In this document: positions 17,948-26,836 of the stretch, piece after piece | Numbering within the stretch: the first letter of the stretch is position 1 | How the letters are laid out: each line of letters starts with the position of its first letter | From: Marinobacter salarius | GTDB taxonomy: Bacteria; Pseudomonadota; Gammaproteobacteria; Pseudomonadales; Oleiphilaceae | DNA: 64,000 nt | Direction of reading: 5' to 3' | Assembly (NCBI GenBank): GCA_000831005.1 | Contig: CP007152.1 | Span: 4,552,533-4,616,532 of the forward strand | Notes under the pieces: model-generated | Seen by the model: only the letters and a program-made list of their open reading frames with translations | What the model was told of the DNA's origin: nothing | The model's database searches: none | Program-made: the position numbers and the translations under genes

Positions 17948-18031
17948 TCATAACGCCTGCAGCATGCGCGCCCTTGGAATGAAGCCGAAGGCGCAATGTA
18001 AAGGGCGTCGCCGTGCCTGCACTGGTTATGC
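17948..18031 (-). repeat. attC site, minus orientation
   Basis: Reverse complement runs from GCATAAC to GTTATGA. About 90% identical to the plus-oriented site at 17404-17487, so the two flank the middle segment as inverted repeats. Confidence 0.8.
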
Positions 18032-18958
18032 ATTTTGCGTGAGCACCGGCGAAAACCCAGCTCGAACAGTTTCAATAATCTGTGATGCCCATGATTCGTA
18101 CTTTAGACGGTCAGGGCTACCTGATCTTTGCTTTTTTTGAGACACAACCACTCTAATATTACTTTGAATGTTGATGACGCCCTGGTTCATTTCTCCATAA
18201 TCCAATCTGAGGGTCGAGCCAATGTAGGAAGGAACGGCAAAACTCGTTCCATCTTCAACCTCAAAATCAATTGCTATTCGAACATGGGGATTCTCGAAAA
18301 TCAGGTCATCACCACTGGTCGTAGCAACTGTATTGGGCGGTAATGTTAAGCCATTAGTAATACCAACGCCCTCAGAGATATCGAAGTCGTCTACTCCTAT
18401 CTTTAGAGCGTTTTTAAGTTGCGCGATTGAGTAGTAAGAGTTCTGGCCAGCGCCTTCCTCCGAGTTATTGAACTGGACCTGCTTCTTACCTCTGAAAGCT
18501 TTGACATCTGGATTCCAGTCCGGATATTCAGACAACAAATGACCAACTACCGACACTCTCAAAAATTCAGCGAGATTTTTTTTGAAGGCCGCTCTTTCAT
18601 CATCAGTTAATTGGGGAATACCTGCATTCTCGCTAGTTCTCGTAAGGTTCAAGGATGAAGTCAACTTTTCTCGATTAAATACGATGAAGCTGGATTTCAT
18701 CGGCAACTCTGAGTAGACATCAACGCAATTCGGCGTGAGTGTTAGGTGTGGCTGAATCACATCTACACTCTCTTCGTTCTTCAACGAAAACCAGAGGTTA
18801 AGAGAAAACATCACAAATGCCGCAGCTAAAGCTGTGTAGGAAAAAACTAAGTCTTTCGCGTTAACGTTCTTTCCAACGACCGTAACACCAATCCAGACGA
18901 TAGCGATGAACAGCACGATCATTGGTGCGACGAAACCCATGAAACTTACGCCTTTCAA
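18026..18958 (-). CDS. Cassette membrane-anchored protein of unknown function
   Basis: 310 residues on the minus strand. Two membrane segments at the N-terminus (about residues 7-28 and 38-58), then a soluble domain of about 250 residues containing ADDERAAFKKNLAEFLRV-like helices and a beta-rich end (VRIAIDFEVEDGTSF, VINIQSNIRVVVSQKK). Its TAA lies in the inverse core of the attC at 18031, as expected for a minus-oriented cassette. Family not recognised. Confidence 0.7.
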   Translation of the reverse strand: MKGVSFMGFVAPMIVLFIAIVWIGVTVVGKNVNAKDLVFSYTALAAAFVMFSLNLWFSLKNEESVDVIQPHLTLTPNCVDVYSELPMKSSFIVFNREKLTSSLNLTRTSENAGIPQLTDDERAAFKKNLAEFLRVSVVGHLLSEYPDWNPDVKAFRGKKQVQFNNSEEGAGQNSYYSIAQLKNALKIGVDDFDISEGVGITNGLTLPPNTVATTSGDDLIFENPHVRIAIDFEVEDGTSFAVPSYIGSTLRLDYGEMNQGVINIQSNIRVVVSQKKQRSGSPDRLKYESWASQIIETVRAGFSPVLTQNA

Positions 18959-18975
18959 AAAACTACCTCCCTAGT

Positions 18976-19075
18976 GCATAACGCTGAGCTTAGCGGCGCC
19001 CTTGTAATGGAGGCGAAGCCGCAATGAAAAGGCGTCCGGCGGCCATCGGCCGCGTACTACAGCGCTTTGTTAAAT
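18976..19075 (-). repeat. attC site, minus orientation
   Basis: 100 bp between GCATAAC and GTTAAAT. Almost the same sequence recurs at 19407-19506 and, in plus orientation, at 37934-38034. Confidence 0.82.
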
Positions 19076-19077
19076 TT

Positions 19078-19395
19078 TTAGACCAGAAAAATGGCTGAAA
19101 CCAACCCTACCAAGACTAAAAATGTTGATGCCCACATGAGTGCCCTGCGGCGTGCGGGTCTGAGTACACGATAGTGCCTCAACCAGTAATGACCTGCCAA
19201 AATTCCCGAAACACCGAACCACAAGGCGGAAACGAGGAAAGCACTGTAACCCTGATAAGTAACACTCGAGCCGCGCCCCCAAAAAACTGCCTCGGAGTTC
19301 AGAAGAAGAAGCACCGTATAGCCAGACAGGAAAACAGGCAGAACAATGCCGAGTGAAAGTGCCTCGATTTTCTTAAAACGCGGAATCGTATCCAT
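19078..19395 (-). CDS. Cassette membrane protein of unknown function
   Basis: 105 residues, start taken at ATG 19395 (MDTIPRFKKIEALSLG); the frame upstream of it is attC sequence. Three or four membrane segments (SLGIVLPVFLSGYTVLLLL, GYSAFLVSALWFGVSGILAG, RRALMWASTFLVLVGLVSAIFLV). Function unknown. Confidence 0.62.
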   Translation of the reverse strand: MDTIPRFKKIEALSLGIVLPVFLSGYTVLLLLNSEAVFWGRGSSVTYQGYSAFLVSALWFGVSGILAGHYWLRHYRVLRPARRRALMWASTFLVLVGLVSAIFLV

Positions 19396-19406
19396 GACCG
19401 CCTGAA

Positions 19407-19506
19407 ATTTAACGCTGAGCTTAGCGGCGGCCTTGTAATGAAGGCGAAGCCGCAATGAAAAGGACGTCCGGCGGCCATCGGCCGCGTACTACAGCGACTG
19501 GTTATG
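19407..19506 (-). repeat. attC site, minus orientation
   Basis: 100 bp between ATTTAAC and GTTATGT, nearly identical to the site at 18976-19075. Confidence 0.82.
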
Positions 19507-19882
19507 TTTTGGCATGATTGTACGCGTAATATTTGAACAATAATGCCTGAAACAATGCTGCCAACCCGAACACAATGGCGGCTTCGAATTGTGCTAGAGC
19601 GTAAATCGCCAGCGTAAACATGGTGACGGCGATGACATACCACACGAGCCTACCTCCCCCAAATCGACAAATAAGCCAGTGGGCTGGAAAACCTACAAGA
19701 ACCCACCCTGCAATCGAAATAAGGAGATAGACGCTATAAAAAAGCAAAAAGAACATACCCAAACCAGCTAGCCCATCGACTGAATTTGGAATGCCCATTT
19801 CAACGACCGCGTAAATCGGGACAATCAGTGAAGCTACCAGAACAGCTTTCAGAACGCCCCCGTCCCAGTTGCCCAGGTTCAT
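19502..19882 (-). CDS. Cassette membrane protein of unknown function
   Basis: 126 residues from ATG 19882, chosen because GAGGG lies just upstream and the next ATG upstream overlaps the attC core. About four membrane segments (VLKAVLVASLIVPIYAVVE, LGMFFLLFYSVYLLISIAGW, VWYVIAVTMFTLAIYALAQ, IVFGLAALFQALLF). Its stop lies in the attC at 19500-19506. Confidence 0.65.
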   Translation of the reverse strand: MNLGNWDGGVLKAVLVASLIVPIYAVVEMGIPNSVDGLAGLGMFFLLFYSVYLLISIAGWVLVGFPAHWLICRFGGGRLVWYVIAVTMFTLAIYALAQFEAAIVFGLAALFQALLFKYYAYNHAKT

Positions 19883-19896
19883 AGGTCCCTCAAGAA

Positions 19897-19973
19897 ACAT
19901 AACGCAAAGCTTTGCGGCAATTTTGGAGCCGCGAAGCGTGGAAAAATTGTCCGCCAACAGCGACTTGTTAACA
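19897..19973 (-). repeat. attC site, minus orientation
   Basis: 77 bp between ACATAAC and GTTAACA. A different sequence type from its neighbours but with the same hairpin plan (CAATTTTGGAGC and CGTGGAAAAATTG arms). Confidence 0.7.
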
Positions 19974-19985
19974 GGAAGCCACAGT

Positions 19986-20462
19986 TTAAGAACAGGCTTT
20001 TAGCTCTCGCTGCTCTTCAATCATCTGCTCAGATGAAGATTTCAGTTCGGCCACAGATTTCGCTACTGCTCCCCAAAATCGGTCACGGGTCGCTTTCGAT
20101 GACTTGGACTCTTTGATCCAAATGTAATGATCAATCCGGTCTGAAACACTAAAAAAGTCGGCGCCATAGGTCGCCAAGCTTTCATGCGCCACCCACGGAG
20201 CCAGCTCAGCTGAACAATGAACTACCTTTCCGCGGCGATCCCTCAAAAAGCTGGCAATTTCCAAAAGAAACGTATCATTACCAGGATCAAGCAATCCATT
20301 ATCGAAGTTAAGTTTACTGTCAAGTTTCTCGAATAATTCAACGCACGAAATAGCCTCCTCGGAGAGCATTTTCATATCAGTTGCCGAGCCGCAGGTACTG
20401 CTGAATAAGGGAGTGGATATAACTAGAAGAGCGCCGAGAAAGAAAAACTTTAATGCCTGCAT
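19986..20462 (-). CDS. Secreted cassette protein of unknown function
   Basis: 158 residues with a signal peptide (MQALKFFFLGALLVISTPLFSS). The mature part has four cysteines (STCGSATD, ISCVELFEKL, VVHCSAELAPW and a C-terminal KACS), suggesting disulfides in the periplasm. No family recognised. First cassette of the minus-oriented array. Confidence 0.65.
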   Translation of the reverse strand: MQALKFFFLGALLVISTPLFSSTCGSATDMKMLSEEAISCVELFEKLDSKLNFDNGLLDPGNDTFLLEIASFLRDRRGKVVHCSAELAPWVAHESLATYGADFFSVSDRIDHYIWIKESKSSKATRDRFWGAVAKSVAELKSSSEQMIEEQRELKACS

Positions 20463-20479
20463 TCGTGTCTCATTTTCCT

Positions 20480-20584
20480 GTTAACTCTTGCATAAGCTGC
20501 CCCAGTGGCGTGGAGCCAGTTGTGGTAACGTTCGCGAAGCGAACCACAACTGGTGGAGCGTCACTGGGGTCAGCTTGATGCAGG
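20480..20584 (-). repeat. attC-like long hairpin, cut by an IS21-family element
   Basis: From 20489 to 20582 the sequence folds on itself almost completely (arms AAGCTGCCCCAGTGGCG and CGTCACTGGGGTCAGCTT, inner arms CCAGTTGTGGT and ACCACAACTGG). The core GTTAACT is at 20480; the opposite core is missing because an IS21-family element begins at 20585. Confidence 0.6.
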
Positions 20585-20816
20585 TGCGTATTCCGCGCCA
20601 TCGTGACCACCCATTCCGTTTGAACGTGACCGCCTGTTCCGGGCGATCGTGACCGCTCATTCCGTTTTATCGTGACCGATTTCGGGTTGTTTTCCGGAAT
20701 CGCCGGTCACGATGCCGGAATCATCGGTCACGTTCCCCCGGAACCACTGCCAAAGCGCTGGAATTCTTCAACTTAATCCGGCATACCCCCTTCCTTTTTA
20801 TCACGAGGAAGAGCGG

Positions 20817-22360
20817 ATGCCGGTTGCGAGGATTTCCATGCGACAGATTATCGAGGTCTTGCGCCTCAAGTACGAAGCAGGCCTGAGCCATGAGCGCATT
20901 GCCCGCGCCTGCGGTCTCTCCAAAGGTGTGGTTGGCAAGTACGTCAATCTTGCCCAGGCCCATGATGTGACCTGGCCGTTGCCAGAGGATGTTGATGAGG
21001 TCGGGCTGGAAGCACTGCTGTTCCCGGCCAAGACCCCTCCTGCACGCTTTACCGAACCTGATTACTTCCAGGTCCACCAGGAACTGAAGACCAAGGGCGT
21101 CACCCTGCAACTGCTCTGGGCCGAGTACGTAGAACGCCACAGCGACAAGGCCTATCGCTACAGCCAGTTCTGCCACCATTACCGGCTCTGGCGTGGCCGG
21201 CAGCGGCGCAGCATGCGCCAGGTCCATCGAGCCGGTGAGAAGATCTTTATCGATTACTGTGGCCCCACTGTGCCAGTGGTGGATCGTTCCACCGGTGAAA
21301 TGCGTAAGGCTCAGGTCTTTGTCGCCGTGCTTGGAGCGTCCAGCTATACCTTCGCCGAGGCTACCTGGAGCCAGTCCCTGCCGGACTGGATTGCCTCCCA
21401 CCAACGGATGCTGGCGTTCTACGGCGGTGTAGCTGAATTGCTGGTTCCTGACAACCTCAAGGCAGCGGTCACCAAGCCGATCGATATACCCCGAAGATCA
21501 ACGAGACCTACGCCGAACTGGCCGCCCACTACCAGACTGCCGTATTACCGGCACGCCCCTACAAACCCAAGGACAAGGCGAAAGCTGAAGCCGCCGTACT
21601 GCTGGTCGAGCGCTGGATACTGGCCCGGTTACGGCACCGGATGTTCTTCTCCCTGGCCGAACTGAACTCGGCCATTGCCCAGTTGTTGCCGGCGCTGAAC
21701 CAGCGCCCGTTCCAGGGGCGCTCCGAGAGCCGCCAGAGCTTGTTCGAGTCACTGGATCGCCCAGCTCTGAGACCTCTGCCCGCAACACCCTATGTCTATG
21801 CCGAGTGGTGCAAAGCGCGACCGGGCATTGACTACCACATCGAGATCGACAAACGGCTGTACAGCGTGCCTCACGCCCTGGTGGGTGTGAAGCTGGATGT
21901 TCGGGTGACCGATACGTCCGTTGAGGTCATGCACAAGGGACAACGGGTAGCCTTGCATTCTCGCCACGGCAAGAGCCGCTTCGTGACCCTGACCGAACAC
22001 ATGCCCAAGTCGCATCAGGCCCATCAGAACTGGTCACCGGGACGCTTCCTGAACTGGGCCAAGGACATCGGCCCCGCCACGTTGGATGTGGTGCAGGGAC
22101 AGCTCAAGGATCGGCCGCATCCGGAACATGGTTACCGGGCCTGCCTGGGTCTGCTGAACCTCAGTCGTCGCTACAGCCGTGACCGCCTTGAGCAGGCTTG
22201 TGACCGGGCGTTGGCTATCAACTCGGCCAGTTACCAGAGCATCACCTCGATCCTAAAGCAGGGGCTGGATCAACTCCCGCTGCCCCTAGCTGAGGAAGAG
22301 CCGGAACTGACCGATCTGCCTGTTCACACCAACGTTCGTGGCCCCCACTACTACCACTGA
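20817..22360 (+). pseudogene. istA: istA transposase of IS21-family element A, frameshifted
   Basis: N-terminal helix-turn-helix (LSHERIARACGLSKGVVGKYV), DDE core with DYCGPTVPVVDR, VLGASSYTFAEATW and VPDNLKAAVTKP, then the frame breaks near 21479 by loss of about one C and resumes as KINETYAELAAHYQTAVLPARPYKP. The rest runs to 22360. One repair would give about 514 residues, normal for IstA. Confidence 0.85.
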
Positions 22361-22374
22361 TCCCGGAGAGACTG

Positions 22375-23128
22375 ATGCTGACTCAAAACACCCTCGACAT
22401 CCTGCGCCAACTCAAACTGACGGGCATGTGCGATGCGCTGGAACAACAACGATCCCAACCTGAGACCCACGACCTGGCGTTCGAGGAACGACTGGCCCTG
22501 TTGGTGGATCGTGAAGTGCTGCACCGCGAAAGCCGGCGACTGGAGCGGCTGCTCAGGGCCGCCCGTCTACGTGTGCCGGCCTGCATCGAAGACATCGATT
22601 ACCGCCACCCACGAGGCTGGAGCGTTCTCGCATGGCGGGTCTGGCCAGCTGCGACTGGATCCGCCAATCCCTGAACCTGTGCATCACCGGCCCGACAGGT
22701 TGTGGCAAGACCTGGCTGGCGTGTGCCCTGGGTAACCAGGCCTGCCGGCAGGGCCTCTCGGTTCGTTACCTGCGGGTACCGCGCCTGTTCGAACAACTGC
22801 GCATCGCTCATGGCGATGGTAGCTATGCCCGACTAATGAATCAGTTGCTTAAAACCGACCTGCTGATCCTGGACGACTGGGGCATGCAAAAGGTGACCGC
22901 GCAACAACGACAGGATCTGATGGAAGTGATTGAGGACCGCCATGGCCGGGGCTCAACCCTCATTGCCAGCCAGTTACCAACGGAGCATTGGCACGACTAC
23001 ATCGCTCCGCCACGCTGGCAGACGCCATCCTGGATCGGCTTCTGCACGGCGCTCACCGACTCAATCTAAAGGGGGAATCACTGCGAAAAGCGAAAGCACA
23101 AAAACCGGAATCGGTTGACCCATCGTGA
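22375..23128 (+). pseudogene. istB: istB helper ATPase of IS21-family element A, two frameshifts
   Basis: AAA+ ATPase that directs IstA to the target. Walker A ITGPTGCGKTWLA and Walker B LLILDDWG are visible. One G is missing near 22612 (after YRHPRG) and a second shift lies near 23008; in the last frame the end reads ATLADAILDRLLHGAHRLNLKGESLRK and stops at 23128. Confidence 0.83.
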
Positions 23129-23313
23129 CCGCTCAGAGTACAAAACCCACTCCAGTGTGATGGCCGTGTGCAAATCGGTCACGATCCCCGGAATGACCGG
23201 TCACGTTCGCCGGAATACGCAGGTCCGCCGTATCACGGATTTTCTGAGTGGCTCCAGAGACCAGGATGACTCGGCTGCGGCCGCTCCCGGACGTGCAGAC
23301 GGAGGTGTGGCTG

Positions 23314-24748
23314 ATGACCGTTAAGGTATTGCTGGCCACTGTGATGGCGTTGTCACTTGGTGGCTGCTCACTCGCGCCGACTGTTGAGAAACCCGAGCCG
23401 TCGGTGCCGGAAAACTGGTCTTCCGCACGACTTTCGGCGAACGAGAAACTCCCCCTGGATTGGTGGCGTGGCTTTGGCGATCCGGCGCTTGTCACCCTTG
23501 TTGAAGAGGCGCTTGGTGCCAACAGCGACCTGCAACTTGCTGCTGCCAGGGTCGCCGAAGCACGGGCGCGCCTTACCGGGCAGCAGGCGGAACAATATCC
23601 GCTTCTGGAGGTAGAGGGCTCTGCGGTGCGCCAGGGGCCGAGTGAGGAGGTGGTCAACAGCGCTGGTGGTGGTCAACCCTTCAACGATATCCAGGTCGGT
23701 GGGGTGCTATCGTACGAGCTGGATCTGGGGGCGGCTTGCGAATGCCAGCGAAGCAGCCCGGGCGCGTCTCCTGGCCAGTGCAGCGAATCGCGAGGCCGTG
23801 CGACTAGCCGTGATTGGTGAGGTAGCCAATGGTTACTTCAATTTGCGTGCGCTTGATCGTCAGATCGACATCACCGAACGCACCGTGTCATCCCGCCGCG
23901 AATCGGTCGCCCTGCAACGGGCCCGGTCCGAAGGAGGCGAGGTTAACGAGTTGGTCCTGCGGCAGGCTGAAGCCGAGCTTGCAGCCGCTGAATCCGAACT
24001 TCCGAGGCTTCGCCAGCAGCACGCCCTTCAGCGAAACGCCTTGGCAGTGCTTCTGGGGCGAGATCCACAACAGATTGTACGGAGTGATATTTCCGTGGCG
24101 GATACCATTGGTGAGATGAATGTTCCGGGCAGCGTCCCTGCCGGCCGGCCGGCGGATCTGATGGTCCGCCGACCTGACATTGCGGCAGCCGAACAGGAGT
24201 TGATAGCGGCCAACGCCGAAATCGGTGTTGCCCGGGCGGCGTTCCTGCCCAGGATTTCGTTTGAGGGCCTGCTGGGCCTGCGAAGTGCCTCCGGTGGCGA
24301 CTTGTTCCAGGGCTCCGCATCCACTTGGCAGTTGGGCGGCTCGTTAGTCGGCCCGTTGCTGGACTTTGGGCGTTCCGAGGCACTGGTCAATCAGGCGGAG
24401 GCGCGTCAACGCCAGGCCCTGATTGCGTATCGTCAGGCCATTCAAGTGGCGTTTCGGGAGGTGCTCGACGCTATGGCCGGGGTGCGTGGTACCGAAGATC
24501 GCTTGGAAGCGCAGGCCCGGCAGGTAGCAGCACTGCGAAGCACAACTAAACTTGCGCGATTGCGCTTTGAGGGGGGCGCGTCCAGTTACCTGGAGGTGCT
24601 GGACGCTGAACGAAGCCTGTTTACAACCGAACTTGATCTCGTGGAAACGCGGCGTGATCAATTGCAGTCAACGGTTAATTTGTATCGAGCTCTGGGCGGG
24701 GGTTGGCAGAGTTCGTTACAATCTTCTGATTATGCAAACACTGACTGA
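23314..24748 (+). pseudogene. NodT/OprM-type outer-membrane efflux lipoprotein, arm A, one frameshift
   Basis: Outer-membrane channel component of RND-type efflux. Lipoprotein signal peptide with lipobox SLGGCS at about residue 18, then the family start LPLDWWRGFGDPALVTLVEEAL. About two bases (TG) are missing near 23730 where arm B reads DLWGRLAN; downstream the frame continues with VNELVLRQAEAELAAAESELPRL, RRPDIAAAEQELIAANA and LLGLRSASGGDLF to 24748. A repaired protein would be about 478 residues. The stop overlaps the GbsR start by 17 bp, so the two are translationally coupled. Confidence 0.85.
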
Positions 24749-25193
24749 TTCAGACAGGCGTTTTATTGAGCGCCTCGGTCTTCAGGCTCAATCTGAAGGC
24801 TTTTCCCGCATCGCTGGCCAACTTTGGGCGACACTTATCGTGTCGGATGGTCCCGTCAGCTCATCGCAGCTTGTGGATACGTTGCGCGTCAGTAAGGCGA
24901 GCGTCAGTACGAATACGTGCTTTCTTGAAAGACTCGGCATTGTTGAACGTCGAACAATGCCGGGTGAACGCCAGGATTTTTTCGCGATTCGTCCCCATCC
25001 TTACGCTGCCTTGGTGGAAGGGCAGATAGAACGGCTCGAGGCCAGAAAGGAGGTGATTGCCGAAGCCAAGGCAACCATTACCAATGAACAAACGCTTGCC
25101 AAGCTGACTGATCTCGATCAGTTCTACACTCTGTATTATGAGAGCTCCAAAGACCTTCTGAAGCAGCTGAAATCTCAAAGTCCGAGGTCATAA
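24732..25193 (+). CDS. GbsR/MarR-type transcriptional regulator, arm A
   Basis: 153 residues. Winged helix with GPVSSSQLVDTLRVSKASVS as recognition region and the wing LERLGIVERRTMPGERQDFF, then a C-terminal coiled helix (QIERLEARKEVIAEAKATI) for dimerisation. It overlaps the efflux lipoprotein gene and precedes a GST gene; such regulators often control efflux and detoxification. Intact here, broken in arm B. Confidence 0.82.
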   Translation: MQTLTDSDRRFIERLGLQAQSEGFSRIAGQLWATLIVSDGPVSSSQLVDTLRVSKASVSTNTCFLERLGIVERRTMPGERQDFFAIRPHPYAALVEGQIERLEARKEVIAEAKATITNEQTLAKLTDLDQFYTLYYESSKDLLKQLKSQSPRS

Positions 25194-25364
25194 AACAAAA
25201 TAAAACCAAAGGAGTAGGCTCGAGCTTCATCCGGGCCTGAATGAAACGCTGGCTATGTCAGAGCAACCCCCGTCGGTGTTACTGAAAGGAGGGCCTGGAC
25301 CGTTCTCACCGTTTGGAATGCCTTGTCAACGGTTCTAAACAAAGCAGGCTCGTCAATTTGTCTC

Positions 25365-25393
25365 TTGCAAACCTACCTACTGATAGGTAAATT
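25365..25393 (+). promoter_or_regulatory. Promoter of the GST gene with an operator between -35 and -10 (arm A)
   Basis: TTGCAA (25365-25370), 17 bp spacer, TAAATT (25388-25393). The spacer holds the perfect inverted repeat TACCTA-CTGA-TAGGTA (25374-25389), a TetR- or MarR-size operator placed to block RNA polymerase. About 37 bp separate it from the GST start. Preserved in arm B. Confidence 0.6.
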
Positions 25394-25429
25394 ACGTGTC
25401 GTATGCTTAATGACCAACAGAGGTAATCA

Positions 25430-25798
25430 ATGAAAATTTACGACACTGAAGGCTTTCCCAACCCGCTACGGGTTCGCATCGCCCTGGCAGAAAAAGGCGC
25501 AACGAATAAGGTGGAATTCGTCCCGGTCGATGTCATGGGTGGGGAGCACCGTTCCGATGCGTTCAAGACGAAAAACCCGGATGCCACCGTGCCCATGCTG
25601 GAACTTGACGACGGCACCTGCATCGCCCAGTGCAATGCCATCACTGAATATATCGACGGTGTCTTTGATGGTCCGTCCCTTATGGGTACAACCCCAGCGG
25701 AGCGTGCCCGTATCGCAATGATGAATCTGCGGGCAGAAAACGGTCTGATGAATGCCGTGGGTGCCTATTTCCATCACGCGACCCCGGGGGTCGCGTGA
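25430..25798 (+). pseudogene. Glutathione S-transferase, N-terminal fragment, arm A
   Basis: Starts at ATG 25430 (AGAGGTAATC upstream). The thioredoxin-like N-terminal domain is present (FPNPLRVRIALAEKGA, VEFVPVDVMGGEHRSDAF, ATVPMLELDDGTCIAQCNAI) and the beginning of the helical domain (MNLRAENGLMNAVGAYFHHATPG). At that point the palindrome centre is reached and the frame ends a few codons into the other arm. About 40% of the protein is missing. Confidence 0.82.
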
Positions 25799-26142
25799 TG
25801 GAAATAGGCACCCACGGCATTCATCAGACCGTTTTCTGCCCGCAGATTCATCATTGCGATACGGGCACGCTCCGCTGGGGTTGTACCCATAAGGGACGGA
25901 CCATCAAAGACGCCGTCGATATATTCGGTGATGGCATTGCACTGGGCGATGCAGGTGCCGTCGTCAAGTTCCAGCATGGGCACGGTGGCATCCGGGTTTT
26001 TCGTCTTGAACGCCTCGGAACGGTGCTCGCCGCCCATGACATCGACCGGGACGAATTCCACCTGGTTTGTTGCGCCTTTTTCTGCCAGAGCGATGCGAAC
26101 GCGGAGCGGGTTCGGAAAGCCTTCGATATCGTAGATTTTCAT
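25774..26142 (-). pseudogene. Glutathione S-transferase, N-terminal fragment, arm B
   Basis: Mirror of the arm A fragment, with three residue changes in about 118 (DTEG to DIEG, TNKVEF to TNQVEF, HRSDAF to HRSEAF). It is cut at exactly the same codon, so neither arm holds a complete GST. Confidence 0.82.
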
Positions 26143-26178
26143 TGATTACCTCTGTTGGTCATTAAGCATACGACACTT

Positions 26179-26207
26179 AATTTACCTATCAGTAGGTAGG
26201 TTTGCAA
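26179..26207 (-). promoter_or_regulatory. Promoter of the GST gene with operator (arm B)
   Basis: Same arrangement as arm A on the minus strand. The operator TACCTA-TCAG-TAGGTA is at 26183-26198, with the -35 TTGCAA at the right and the -10 at the left. Confidence 0.58.
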
Positions 26208-26370
26208 GAGGCAAATTGACGAGCCTGCTTTGTTTTGAGCCGTTGACAAGACATTCCAAACGGTGAGAACGGTCCAGGCCTCCTCGCTGTAACACCGTCG
26301 AGGGTTGCTCCGATATAGCCAGCGTTTCATTCAGGCCCGGATGAAACTCAAGGTTACTCCTGTGCGTTTA

Positions 26371-26836
26371 TTATGTTTTATGTTCGTGGATTTGAGATTT
26401 CAGCTGTTTCAGAAGGTCTTTGGAGCTCTCATAATACAGGGTGTAGAACTGATCCAGGTCAGACAGCTTGGCAAGCGTTTGTTCATTGGTAATGGTTGCC
26501 TTGGCTTCGGCGATCACCTCCTTTCTGGCCTCGAGCCGTTTTATCTGCTTCCACCAAGGCAGCATAAGGATGGGGACGAATTGCGAAAAAATCCTGGCGC
26601 TCACCCGGCATTGTTCGACGTTCAACAATACCGAGCCTTTCAAGAAAGCACGTATTCGTACTGACACTCGCCTTACTGACACGCAACGTATCCACAAGCT
26701 GCGATGAGCTGACCGGACCATCCGACACGATAAGTGTCGCCCAGAGTTGCCCGGCGATCCGGGAAAAGCCTTCAGATTGAGCCTGAAGACCGAGGCGCTC
26801 AATAAAACGCCTGTCTGAATCAGTAAGTGTTTTCAT
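26371..26836 (-). pseudogene. GbsR/MarR-type regulator, arm B, frameshifted
   Basis: Same protein as 24732-25193, starting MKTLTDSDRRF at 26836. Two G are missing near 26560 (GAAGCAG against GAAGGGCAG in arm A), so the frame breaks after ALVEA; the last third (KRLEARKEVIAEAKATI) is intact in the next frame and ends at 26371. Confidence 0.8.

Larger units (their letters stand above)
20585..23221 (+). mobile_element. IS21-family element, copy A
   Basis: Terminal repeats start TGCGTATTCCG at 20585 and end CGGAATACGCA at 23221. Inside each end are several short repeats containing CGTGACC and TTCCG spaced about 25-30 bp, the usual multiple transposase sites of IS21 ends. Carries istA and istB, both frameshifted. 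Confidence 0.88.
23222..25785 (+). repeat. Left arm of a 2.56 kb inverted repeat
   Basis: Carries outer-membrane lipoprotein, GbsR regulator and a GST 5' end. The right arm (25787-28345) is the reverse complement with roughly 5% differences. The arms meet with at most one unpaired base. Confidence 0.9.

Noticed and set aside
20600..20740. Short repeated units containing CGTGACC and TTCCG, at first like a small CRISPR or iteron array
   Set aside because: The same motifs recur at the other end of the element next to the terminal repeats, so they are IS21 transposase sites.
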